Source: Clostridia bacterium (GTDB taxonomy: Bacteria > Bacillota > Clostridia > Acetivibrionales > DSM-2933). From it: a stretch of DNA of 64,000 nucleotides. Below, piece by piece: positions 55,260-62,880 of the stretch. The stretch lies in NCBI GenBank assembly GCA_026418275.1, contig JAOABQ010000044.1, positions 1 to 64,000 on the forward strand. The letters run 5' to 3'. The notes beneath the pieces are model-generated. The model did not search any database. It had not been told where the DNA came from and saw only the letters and a program-made list of their open reading frames with translations. The position numbers were made by a program, and so were the translations under genes. Every line of letters starts with the position of its first letter. Position 1 is the stretch's first letter.

Positions 55260-56558
55260 ATGTGGAGTATTTATCTTTCTGAGGTTATTAGATTTTTGGG
55301 CAGCGGTTTTATTGTATTATATCTTGCCCTATTTCTTAGAAGCGTCTACAATGTAAAATGTTCAAATAAAATGATGCTGCTTTTTGCAGTAACTACTACT
55401 TTGGCTACGACAATAAGCTTATACCTTCTTATGCAATTCGGCTTAGAAAAACTAAAGTTCATTGTTTCATCTATATGGATGATATCCCTACTTTTTTTCT
55501 TTTTTAAAGTTCCGATTATAAAAGGGTTTATTTTGCAGGGGCTCATCACTGTAATTACAGGGGCGGGAAATGCATTGATAATGCTGATATTTTCTACGTT
55601 TGGGATTCATCATTCCTCTACGGATGTTGTTCATTTAGTCTATGGGTATTTCATTTTGAACTTTTTTACCCTGGGGAGTTTGATGATTATCAAGGCCTTC
55701 AGATTCTTTCCTGAAATGCCCCAAAACATGAGGGCCAACTCATACAAAGCAAGCATTGTTCATATCATTTTGGTTGTATGTATTATTGCGGGAAATCTAA
55801 GTTATTACGCATATAACAGTTCCCTTCGCGACATTTTTCCAATGGTGAATATTTTGTTTATCCTGGGATATTTTATTTTTAGCATGTATCACATCCATAC
55901 AAGTCTCCAGTTGGAACAAAAGAGCAAGGAGCTTGAATATCAGGTTTGCTTTAACAAAACACTGCAGTGCCTGACAGAGGATTTGAAAAGGTCAAAACAT
56001 AATTTCAATAATGTTTTAGCTGTGATTTACGGTTATATTGGAATGAAGAATCTGGAGGGCCTTAAAAACTATGTACATGACATATTGAAGGAAGAGGAGC
56101 GGTTTCGTACTTTTGACCATTTATTGTTATCCAGTATAAAAGATGCAGGGATTCTCGGAATTTTGACCATAAAGCTGCAATTCGCTGCTTCTAAGGGCAT
56201 TCACATGAAAATAGAGATTGATCATGAAGTGAAAGCTGTAGGACTTAAAAATACCGAGTTCTATGAGATTCTTGGCATTCTTCTGGATAACGCAATTGAA
56301 GCAGCTTATGAGAGTGAGGAAAAAGCCTTAAAACTGGCGATCCGGAATGAGAATGGAAACAATGTTTTTATCATAGAGAATTCATTTAAAGAAATCCCGG
56401 ATATGGAAAAGATGTTCGAGCGGGATTACTCCTCCAAAGGTATAAACCGGGGTGAAGGCCTTTTTATAGTGCGAAAGGTATTGAACAGATACAAAAATGC
56501 TAAACTAAATACAGGTGTTGAAAAGGGAATGCTAAAGCAGGAATTAATCATATCCTAG
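55260..56558 (+). CDS. orphan GHKL sensor histidine kinase (AgrC/Spo0B-like)
   Basis: A 432-residue protein. Six or seven membrane segments fill residues 1-215, a linker coiled coil follows, then 'RSKHNFNNVLAVIYGYIGMK' with the likely phospho-acceptor His, and a GHKL ATPase with 'ILGILLDNAIEAAYES' as N-box and 'GINRGEGLFIVRKVL' as G-box. This is the AgrC/CitA-like peptide-sensor layout, but no response regulator, peptide precursor or processing gene is adjacent. ATG follows AAGGGGTTAGAAAA. Its TAG stop lies inside the CTAG end of a ~108-bp repeat. Confidence 0.88.
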   Translation: MWSIYLSEVIRFLGSGFIVLYLALFLRSVYNVKCSNKMMLLFAVTTTLATTISLYLLMQFGLEKLKFIVSSIWMISLLFFFFKVPIIKGFILQGLITVITGAGNALIMLIFSTFGIHHSSTDVVHLVYGYFILNFFTLGSLMIIKAFRFFPEMPQNMRANSYKASIVHIILVVCIIAGNLSYYAYNSSLRDIFPMVNILFILGYFIFSMYHIHTSLQLEQKSKELEYQVCFNKTLQCLTEDLKRSKHNFNNVLAVIYGYIGMKNLEGLKNYVHDILKEEERFRTFDHLLLSSIKDAGILGILTIKLQFAASKGIHMKIEIDHEVKAVGLKNTEFYEILGILLDNAIEAAYESEEKALKLAIRNENGNNVFIIENSFKEIPDMEKMFERDYSSKGINRGEGLFIVRKVLNRYKNAKLNTGVEKGMLKQELIIS

Positions 56559-56661
56559 TGCTTTTTAACACAACAAATTTTAAGTTTCAAAGTGTTAAAA
56601 ATGCACGTCCTCTGTTTGTGCCTCGCATACCCTAGAAAAGAATTACGTTATGAGGCACAAG
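56555..56661 (-). repeat. ~108-bp CTAGTGC-ended repeat, copy 2
   Basis: Starts CTAGTGCTTTTTAACAC and ends GAGGCACAAG; the far end has lost the perfect CTAG. Inverted relative to the copy at 32792. Overlaps the kinase stop codon (56556-56558) by three bases. Confidence 0.85.
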
Positions 56662-56712
56662 ATAATATAATACCAACGAGTGGGAAGTTATAACTAAATT
56701 AGCCTTATTACA

Positions 56713-56738
56713 CGCAATAATAAGGATTATTGCGTTTT
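56713..56738 (+). terminator. terminator after the orphan kinase
   Basis: CGCAATAAT, loop AAGG, ATTATTGCG and TTTTAT. It lies past the repeat, so the kinase transcript runs through the repeat. Confidence 0.75.
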
Positions 56739-56873
56739 ATCGCTGTTTTTTACCATTTCAGTTTAATATGCTCGAATAATTTCGGATTATGAGAGTTTTA
56801 GCTCGTCCAAGGCTATGGACTTATTATGTTCACTATAGTATACTATTAGTGAATTTGCATAAGGAGTGGGGCA

Positions 56874-57719
56874 ATGAAAAAGAAAAATGTTGAAGAACTT
56901 AAAAAATATTCAACCGTAATTAGGAAACACATTATTGACGAAACATATCATGCTGCTTCGGGGCATCCCGGAGGCTCACTTTCGTGTGCTGATATACTAG
57001 CGACTTTATATTTTGACGAAATGCGTGTTGATCCTAAAAATCCAAAGTGGGAAGACCGGGATAGATTTGTTTTATCGAAAGGCCATTGTTCTCCTGCGTT
57101 GTACGGTGCGTTGGCAGAAAAAGGCTTTTTCCCTGTTGAGGATTTGTTGAAATTTAGGCATATTGACAGCTATTTGGAAGGCCATCCTAGTATGCGTATG
57201 GTTCCGGGGGTCGATATGTCGACCGGATCATTGGGGCAGGGAATATCTGCCGCAGTGGGTATGGCTCTGGCGGGAAAATTGGACCAAAAGGATTATAGAG
57301 TATATACAATCCTTGGAGATGGTGAGATGCAAGAAGGACAGGTTTGGGAGGCGATGATGTCTGCCGCCCACTATAAACTTGACAATCTGGTGGCTTTCCT
57401 GGACTACAACGGTTTGCAGATTGACGGTAAGATTTCGGAAGTCATGTCTCCCAATCCGTTAGATGAGAAGTTTAAGGCTTTTGGATGGAAGGTAATCAAT
57501 ATTAACGGGCATGATCATACGCAAATCCTAGAGGCATTGGAAGAAGCTAAAAAATCGAAGGACAAGCCGGTTATGATTATTGCTGAAACAGTTAAAGGCA
57601 AAGGTGTATCCTTCATGGAAAATGAAGCAGGATGGCATGGATCTGCACCAAATAAAGAGCAAAGAGACAAGGCGATAGATGAATTGGATGCTGCCTTAGC
57701 TGCGTTGGGAGGATGGTAG
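56874..57719 (+). CDS. transketolase, N-terminal (TPP-binding) subunit
   Basis: A 281-residue half-transketolase. 'AASGHPGGSLSCADILATLY', 'DRFVLSKGHCSPALYG' and the thiamine-pyrophosphate motif 'GDGEMQEGQVWEA' through 'FLDYNGLQ' are clear. With the next gene it forms the enzyme that moves two-carbon units between sugar phosphates in the non-oxidative pentose phosphate pathway. ATG follows AAGGAGTGGGGCA. Split genes of this kind are common in Clostridia and archaea. It ends one base before the partner gene. Confidence 0.95.
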   Translation: MKKKNVEELKKYSTVIRKHIIDETYHAASGHPGGSLSCADILATLYFDEMRVDPKNPKWEDRDRFVLSKGHCSPALYGALAEKGFFPVEDLLKFRHIDSYLEGHPSMRMVPGVDMSTGSLGQGISAAVGMALAGKLDQKDYRVYTILGDGEMQEGQVWEAMMSAAHYKLDNLVAFLDYNGLQIDGKISEVMSPNPLDEKFKAFGWKVININGHDHTQILEALEEAKKSKDKPVMIIAETVKGKGVSFMENEAGWHGSAPNKEQRDKAIDELDAALAALGGW

Positions 57720-57720
57720 G

Positions 57721-58665
57721 ATGGCTACAAAGATTGCTACAAGAGAAGCATATGGAAATGCTTTGGCTGAATTTGGCGTAGATTCGAGAATTGTTGTTTT
57801 GGACGCGGATTTATCCAAATCTACAAGGACTGAAATTTTTAAAAAGAAATACCCGGAACGTTTTTTCAATATGGGAATTGCAGAAGCAAACATGATGTCG
57901 GCCGCTGCGGGATTGGCAGCATGCGGGAAGATTGTGTTTGCCAGTACGTTTTCCATGTTTGCTGCAGGAAGAGCCTATGAACAGGTTAGAAATTCAATTA
58001 GCTATCCAAGGCTCAATGTTAAAATCGGTGCGTCCCACGCAGGGATTACGGTTGGTGAAGACGGTGCGTCTCATCAGACTATTGAAGATATTGCGCTGAT
58101 GAGGGTTTTGCCCAATATGGTGGTGATTAGTCCGGCAGACGCCGTAGAAGCCAAGTGGGCTGTCAAAGCTGCAATTGAACATGACGGGCCGGTATATCTC
58201 AGGCTGGCACGGCTGGCTGCACCGGTTGTATTCGATGAAAGCACCTACCAATATGAATTTGGTAAAGGTGTTACGGTTTACGAGGGATCGGATGTAACGC
58301 TGGTAGCTACCGGTTACATGCTGCATAAAGCCATTGAAGCAAAGGATGTATTGGCGCAAGAAGGCATCAGTGCAAGGGTAATTAATATACACACCATTAA
58401 GCCTATCGATAAGGATATAATCGTAAAGGCAGCCAGCGAGACCGGGGCGATTGTTACTGTTGAGGAACATAGCATTATTGGTGGATTGGGGAGTGCAGTT
58501 TCAGAAATTTTAGTTGAAAATTGCCCTGCTCCTTTAAAAAGGGTAGGAGTGGAAGATAAATTCGGAAAATCCGGGAAACCGGATGAATTGCTTCAAATGT
58601 ACGGGCTTACAGTAGAAAATATTGTTGCCAAAGCCAAAGAAGCAGTGAAAATGAAAAAGGCTTGA
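57721..58665 (+). CDS. transketolase, C-terminal (pyrimidine-binding and C) subunit
   Basis: A 314-residue partner of the preceding gene, with the pyrimidine-binding domain ('FFNMGIAEANMMSAAAGLA', catalytic-type Glu) and the C-terminal regulatory domain ('VTVEEHSIIGGLGSAVSEIL'). The two chains assemble into one transketolase. ATG follows GGGAGGATGGTAGG; the ribosome site lies inside the end of the first gene, so synthesis is coupled. DXP synthase has a similar fold, but the split and size favour transketolase. Confidence 0.94.
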   Translation: MATKIATREAYGNALAEFGVDSRIVVLDADLSKSTRTEIFKKKYPERFFNMGIAEANMMSAAAGLAACGKIVFASTFSMFAAGRAYEQVRNSISYPRLNVKIGASHAGITVGEDGASHQTIEDIALMRVLPNMVVISPADAVEAKWAVKAAIEHDGPVYLRLARLAAPVVFDESTYQYEFGKGVTVYEGSDVTLVATGYMLHKAIEAKDVLAQEGISARVINIHTIKPIDKDIIVKAASETGAIVTVEEHSIIGGLGSAVSEILVENCPAPLKRVGVEDKFGKSGKPDELLQMYGLTVENIVAKAKEAVKMKKA

Positions 58666-58712
58666 GGAAAGAAGTAGGATTTTGTGTTTTTTTAGATGTT
58701 GGAAGTATAATA

Positions 58713-58740
58713 TTGACAGGATCAAGCCTTGCATTATATA
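58713..58740 (+). promoter_or_regulatory. sigma-A promoter upstream of the NiCo riboswitch
   Basis: TTGACA (58713-58718), 16-base spacer, TATATA (58735-58740). Transcription from here would begin near 58747 and include the aptamer. Confidence 0.6.
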
Positions 58741-58767
58741 CTGAAAATGAAAAGTAAATGTTCGTTT

Positions 58768-58880
58768 TTTGCATGAGCAGGCGATGTGCTTTAACAAGCA
58801 TGTGGGGCTGGGCTTCCTTTGTGGAGCAGCGGAGTATAGGATACCCGTGGGACATGGTTTAATGTTCCACGGGTTTAATT
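58768..58880 (+). promoter_or_regulatory. NiCo (czcD) riboswitch with terminator
   Basis: The leader has the hallmarks of the NiCo aptamer: TGAGCAGGC, a hairpin (GATGTGC ... GCATGT), GGCTGGGCT, AGCAGCGGA and GTGGGACATG, in the order of the published Erysipelotrichaceae example. The last element is shared with a terminator: CCCGTGGGACAT (58844-58855) pairs with ATGTTCCACGGG (58862-58873), followed by TTTAATT. Metal binding would hold the aptamer and block the terminator, an ON switch. It precedes a CDF metal exporter, the usual target. Recognised by eye; a covariance search should confirm. Confidence 0.88.
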
Positions 58881-58900
58881 ATGTTAAGGGGGAAGTTGAT

Positions 58901-60310
58901 ATGAGTAATGAGAAGCAAAGAGTGGCTTTTACTTCTGTAGTAGCAGCAGTATTTTTAACCCTTGTAAAGATTATTGTTGGAGTTTTTACAGGAAGCCTCG
59001 GGATTTTGTCTGAGGCAGCACATTCTGCTCTTGATCTTGTTGCCGCTGTTGTAACTTTTTTTGCAGTGAAACTATCGGATAAACCGGCAGATAAGGATCA
59101 TCATTATGGCCATGGAAAAATAGAGAGCTTTTCGGCGCTCATTGAAACACTGCTTTTGCTGGCAACTTGTGCGTGGATTATATATGAAGCGTTGGAACGG
59201 CTTTTTGGGGCCGAAACGGTTGGGGTTTCAAATGAATATTGGGGTATCGGTATCATGGTTCTTTCCATTGTAATTAACATATCCAGAGCCAGAGCATTAA
59301 AAAGGGTTGCCAAAAAGTATGGAAGCCAGGCGCTGGAAGCGGATGCACTTCATTTCGAAAGTGATGTGTGGAGTTCTTTCGTAGTTATTGGCGGACTGGT
59401 TTGTGTTTGGTTGGGGAACGTATTTGATATTCCTGCTTTGGGTTACGGTGACCCTATAGCTGCTTTAGGGGTATCCGCACTTGTCATCGTTGTAAGCATC
59501 AAGTTGGGGAAAAGGACCATAGATGTTTTACTGGACACCGCACCACAAGGAATGGTAAATGAGGTTTTAAAAGAGGTAAATGCTGTAAAGGGTGTTTTGG
59601 ATGTAGACAGCATTAGGATTAGACCCTCAGGCCCCCATTTTTTTATAGATCTTAATGTAGGTATAAACCGGAATGAAAGTCACAGAGTTGTACACTTGAT
59701 CGTTCACGAGATACGGGAACGCATCCAAAGGAGTATACCCAACAGCGATATTATGATCAGCACCTACCCCATCGGAATTTCGGGCAATCAGGACAGAGGT
59801 GTCTACCATACGGTAAAAAAGGTTGTGGACCGGTTTCCTATCTGTACAAACATACATAATATACATGTTTATGAAGAACTTTCGGGTAAAAAAACCATAT
59901 CAACCCATTTGGAAATAAAGGAGAGTATGAATTTAAACGATTCACACCACCTTTCCCATGAATTAGCCGATCTGATTAAGGGTGAGTTAACCGATGTGCA
60001 GGATGTGAGTGTTACTTTCGAGTATGTAAAGCAAAACCATATTTTTGCTGAAGATGTTACGGATAAAAGCCGGGAAATGATCCTTGAAATAGAAGGGATG
60101 GTAAATAAGGTTCCCCAAAAATTAAATTGTCATGATATCAAAGTATATAGCGAAGGTGAAAAGCTAACGGTGTTCCTGCATTGTGAAATTTGTGACAATT
60201 ATGAGATTTCAAAGATTGAGAAAATATCAAAAAATATATCCAATAAAATAAAGAAAAATATTCAATGTGTAGAAAACGTACATGTTCATGTGGAACCGAT
60301 GGAGGGTTAA
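58901..60310 (+). CDS. CDF-family divalent metal exporter with three C-terminal dimerisation-like domains
   Basis: A 469-residue transporter from ATG 58901, after AGGGGGAAGTTGAT. Six membrane segments lie within residues 10-210; the transport site is HSALD (His41, Asp45) in TM2 and HFESD (His151, Asp155) in TM5, the HD-HD set used for Zn, Cd or Co. A usual CDF protein ends with one ~80-residue cytoplasmic dimerisation domain; here about 260 residues appear to carry three tandem units (about 208-290, 300-377 and 391-467), each with a repeated 'V-x-x-I-H-V/I' and 'H-x-E' pattern. The riboswitch suggests Ni/Co (possibly Fe) export. Confidence 0.93.
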   Translation: MSNEKQRVAFTSVVAAVFLTLVKIIVGVFTGSLGILSEAAHSALDLVAAVVTFFAVKLSDKPADKDHHYGHGKIESFSALIETLLLLATCAWIIYEALERLFGAETVGVSNEYWGIGIMVLSIVINISRARALKRVAKKYGSQALEADALHFESDVWSSFVVIGGLVCVWLGNVFDIPALGYGDPIAALGVSALVIVVSIKLGKRTIDVLLDTAPQGMVNEVLKEVNAVKGVLDVDSIRIRPSGPHFFIDLNVGINRNESHRVVHLIVHEIRERIQRSIPNSDIMISTYPIGISGNQDRGVYHTVKKVVDRFPICTNIHNIHVYEELSGKKTISTHLEIKESMNLNDSHHLSHELADLIKGELTDVQDVSVTFEYVKQNHIFAEDVTDKSREMILEIEGMVNKVPQKLNCHDIKVYSEGEKLTVFLHCEICDNYEISKIEKISKNISNKIKKNIQCVENVHVHVEPMEG

Positions 60311-60351
60311 TAGGTTTTATTCTCCCTGTCAGAAGTGAAGGATAATCTCCA

Positions 60352-60392
60352 CAACTATTGTAAAAAGAAAATATTTCTTTTTACAATAGTTG
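60352..60392. terminator. long hairpin between the CDF and GH18 genes
   Basis: CAACTATTGTAAAAAGAAA pairs with TTTCTTTTTACAATAGTTG around a short loop. The T-rich 3' arm fits a terminator. Confidence 0.7.
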
Positions 60393-60461
60393 AACAAAGA
60401 ATTATAATGTTTTAAATGAGAGAGCATTATATTTTGATTATCTGTGATTTAGGGGGATACA

Positions 60462-62030
60462 ATGATCAGCAAAAAAATACTTAAAATTTATATGATGATA
60501 TGCATTGTAGTAATTTCTTTTCTATATTTTTTGACCCTTGGATTTGCAGCAGAAAATTCAAAAACAATTCATGTAACATCCAATAAAGTATACCTATTAG
60601 TAAATGGAAAAGTTGTAAAAGGGAATAATTTTCTCTATAATGGGACAACTTATGTACCTATCCGGACCATATCCGAAATGTTGGGTAAGGAAGTCTCTTG
60701 GAATCGGTCAACCAATACTGCGAGCATCAATGATCATAATACAGGAGCTGTTGTTGTAACCCGTGCGCTGAGAAGTTTTCAGGGGATACGTGAAAAATAT
60801 ATTCAGGTAGATTTAAATAGGATTCATATTATTGTTAATGGAAGCAGGGTTAATAAGGAGAATATTTTGTATCAGGGTACTACCTATGTGCCCATCCGGC
60901 AAGTATCTGAAATGCTCGGTAAAGAGGTATTGTGGGATTTGGAAACAAGTACGGCAAACATAAAAGAGAAGGGTGCACCTGCAGTGACTCCATTACCTCT
61001 CCCACCCTATAACGTGATCGCATATCTTTCAGGCTGGACTTCCTGGTCTGCCAATGACATTGAAGCAGAACAATTGACCCATATAAACTATGCTTTTGCA
61101 AATGTGAAAAACGGGCTGGTGGTATCTGAAATTACAAAGGACCTAGAGAATTTTGCAAAACTCAGGGCGATTAAAAAACAGTTCCCTCACTTAAAAACTT
61201 TGATATCGGTGGGCGGTTGGTCATGGTCTAAGGGATTTCATCATGCTGCGCTCACCGAAGCATCCCGTAAAAAGCTTGCTGAAAGTGCGGTTAAATTCAT
61301 GAAGACCCATGGATTTGACGGAATAGATTTGGATTGGGAATATCCTGGACAAATCGGAAATGGCAACCCTTATGGTCCTGAGGATAAGCATAATTTTACG
61401 CTTCTAATAAAGGAACTTAAGGTACAGCTTGATTTAGCCGGGAAGACCGATGGCAAGCACTATCTTTTGACGATTGCGGCAAATGCCAACCAAAACTATG
61501 TAGATCATACAGAATTGCAAAAAATCCATGGGGATTTGGATTTTATTCATCTGATGACTTATGACTTTTTTGGAGAATGGGAAAGCAAAACCGGGCATTT
61601 GGCTAACCTTTATGCTTCCCAATCCAACCTCAAAGGGCCGAGTGCGCATAAAGGAGTTGAGCTGTTTAAGAAGTTGGGTGTTCCAGCCAATAAAATGATC
61701 ATAGGTGTTGCATTTTACGGGCGGTACTTTAATAAAGTGGAAAATGTCAACCATGGCCTTAACCAGAAATTTAGCGGAGGCGGGGCTATGGATTATGATA
61801 AAGTTGCCTTGAATATAGGCCGGAACGGCTATAAGAAGTATTTCGACACGGCAGCAAAAGCACCGTATCTATGGAACGGAAGCCGGTTTATTTCATACGA
61901 GGATCAAGAATCCATCGCAAACAAGGCTGCCTATGTCAAAAAGAACGGACTGGGGGGAGCGATGTTCTGGGAGTATACTCAGGATAAGTCGGGAACACTG
62001 CTGAGTGCCTTATATAAAGACTTAAGATAA
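60462..62030 (+). CDS. secreted GH18 glycoside hydrolase with two stalk domains
   Basis: A 522-residue exoenzyme. Signal peptide (1-30, ending GFAAE); two 'copper amine oxidase N-terminal'-like stalk domains (about 35-92 and 112-168, with 'GTTYVPIRTISEMLGKEV' and 'GTTYVPIRQVSEMLGKEV'); GH18 barrel (about 183-522). The catalytic motif DxxDxDxE is intact: Asp286, Asp289, Asp291, Glu293. GH18 enzymes cleave chitin or related beta-1,4-GlcNAc chains by substrate-assisted hydrolysis; spore cortex lytic and peptidoglycan-active relatives exist, so chitin is likely but not certain. ATG follows AGGGGGATACA. Confidence 0.92.
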   Translation: MISKKILKIYMMICIVVISFLYFLTLGFAAENSKTIHVTSNKVYLLVNGKVVKGNNFLYNGTTYVPIRTISEMLGKEVSWNRSTNTASINDHNTGAVVVTRALRSFQGIREKYIQVDLNRIHIIVNGSRVNKENILYQGTTYVPIRQVSEMLGKEVLWDLETSTANIKEKGAPAVTPLPLPPYNVIAYLSGWTSWSANDIEAEQLTHINYAFANVKNGLVVSEITKDLENFAKLRAIKKQFPHLKTLISVGGWSWSKGFHHAALTEASRKKLAESAVKFMKTHGFDGIDLDWEYPGQIGNGNPYGPEDKHNFTLLIKELKVQLDLAGKTDGKHYLLTIAANANQNYVDHTELQKIHGDLDFIHLMTYDFFGEWESKTGHLANLYASQSNLKGPSAHKGVELFKKLGVPANKMIIGVAFYGRYFNKVENVNHGLNQKFSGGGAMDYDKVALNIGRNGYKKYFDTAAKAPYLWNGSRFISYEDQESIANKAAYVKKNGLGGAMFWEYTQDKSGTLLSALYKDLR

Positions 62031-62051
62031 ACAATAAATGAACACAATATG

Positions 62052-62097
62052 AACTTCAAAGCATCTGAGAAACGCAGAGGTTTTGAAGTTTTATTAT
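62052..62097. terminator. terminator between convergent genes
   Basis: AACTTCAAA pairs with TTTTGAAGTT and an inner TCTG/CAGA pair, then TTATTATG. It serves the GH18 gene and may also serve the minus-strand regulator. Confidence 0.7.
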
Positions 62098-62101
62098 GTC
62101 A

Positions 62102-62677
62102 CTATTTCTCAAAAATATTGGATGTGGCGTAGAACTTTTGAGCATTTTCATTATCTCCCAAGCCTTCATACGTTTTTCCAAGAAGAAAATAGAGTTCACC
62201 TTCGGCGGGATTCTTAGAAACTGCTTTTTTTAACAAAGATAAAGCATCTTCAAAGGAACGGTTTTCAATGTAAGATTTGATTTTGTCAATGATTTCATTT
62301 TCATTTGCAGCAAGCTCAGGCATCTTGTTTAGTTCACTTAAAACCATTCTTACCTTGTCTGCCGTAAAGGGTTTTTGGAGATAAGCAACAGCGCCCATTT
62401 TTGTGCACTCAACAGCGTTTTTCACTGTGGCAAAGGCGGTGATGATAATGACCGGTGTATTGATTCCGCTTTCACGAATCCTTTTTAAGACCTCTGTTCC
62501 GCTTAAATGAGGCATTTTAATATCGAGGAAGGCAAGATCGAAAAATTCCTTTGTAAAAAGGGTTAAAGCCTCCTGGCCATCATTTGCGGTTAAGACCTCA
62601 AATCCCTCGATTTCAAGGCATGTTGAGAGAAGAACACGAATATTTTTTGTATCGTCGGCAACTAAAACTTTTTTCAT
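62102..62677 (-). CDS. CheY-like response regulator with TPR-like tail
   Basis: A 191-residue protein. The receiver domain (1-120) has acidic residues 'VADDTKN', phospho-acceptor Asp in 'LAFLDIKMPHL' and Lys in 'AYLQKPF'. The C-terminal part (about 140-185: 'FEDALSLLKKAVSKNPAEGE' and 'FLLGKTYEGLGDNENAQKFY') reads as one or two TPR motifs; there is no DNA-binding domain. It may act by protein contact. Start ATG 62677 follows AGGGGGCCTATTT; an upstream frame start at 62716 is in the repeat. It is downstream of the histidine kinase but separated by two repeats. Confidence 0.88.
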   Translation of the reverse strand: MKKVLVADDTKNIRVLLSTCLEIEGFEVLTANDGQEALTLFTKEFFDLAFLDIKMPHLSGTEVLKRIRESGINTPVIIITAFATVKNAVECTKMGAVAYLQKPFTADKVRMVLSELNKMPELAANENEIIDKIKSYIENRSFEDALSLLKKAVSKNPAEGELYFLLGKTYEGLGDNENAQKFYATSNIFEK

Positions 62678-62699
62678 AAATAGGCCCCCTAATAAATTT

Positions 62700-62806
62700 C
62701 TAGTGCTTTTTAACACAACAAATTTTAAGTTTCAAAGTGTTTAAAATGCACTTCCTCTGTTTGTGCCTCGCATACCCTACAAAAGAATTACGTTACGAGG
62801 CACTAG
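62700..62806 (-). repeat. ~108-bp CTAGTGC-ended repeat, copy 3
   Basis: Full copy, CTAGTGCTTTTT to GGCACTAG, near identical to the copy at 56555. It lies 23 bases upstream of the response regulator start, just outside its ribosome site. Confidence 0.85.
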
Positions 62807-62880
62807 TTTTACAAAGTGATAAAAATGTACTTTCTCTGTTTGTGCCTCCCATAGCATAAAAAATTACTTTGTGGCACTAG
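62807..62880 (-). repeat. degenerate partial copy of the ~108-bp repeat
   Basis: Shares the ACAAAGTG, TTTCTCTGTTTGTGCCTC and GGCACTAG blocks of the family but is shorter and more divergent. It abuts copy 3 and supplies the stop codon of the upstream kinase. Confidence 0.75.

Noticed and set aside
56874..58665. Split transketolase as a frameshifted gene
   Set aside because: Both halves have their own ribosome sites and domain-boundary ends; split transketolase is normal in Clostridia.
58769..58900. N-terminal extension of the CDF exporter to an upstream ATG
   Set aside because: These codons lie in the NiCo riboswitch and its terminator; the ATG at 58901 has a strong ribosome site.
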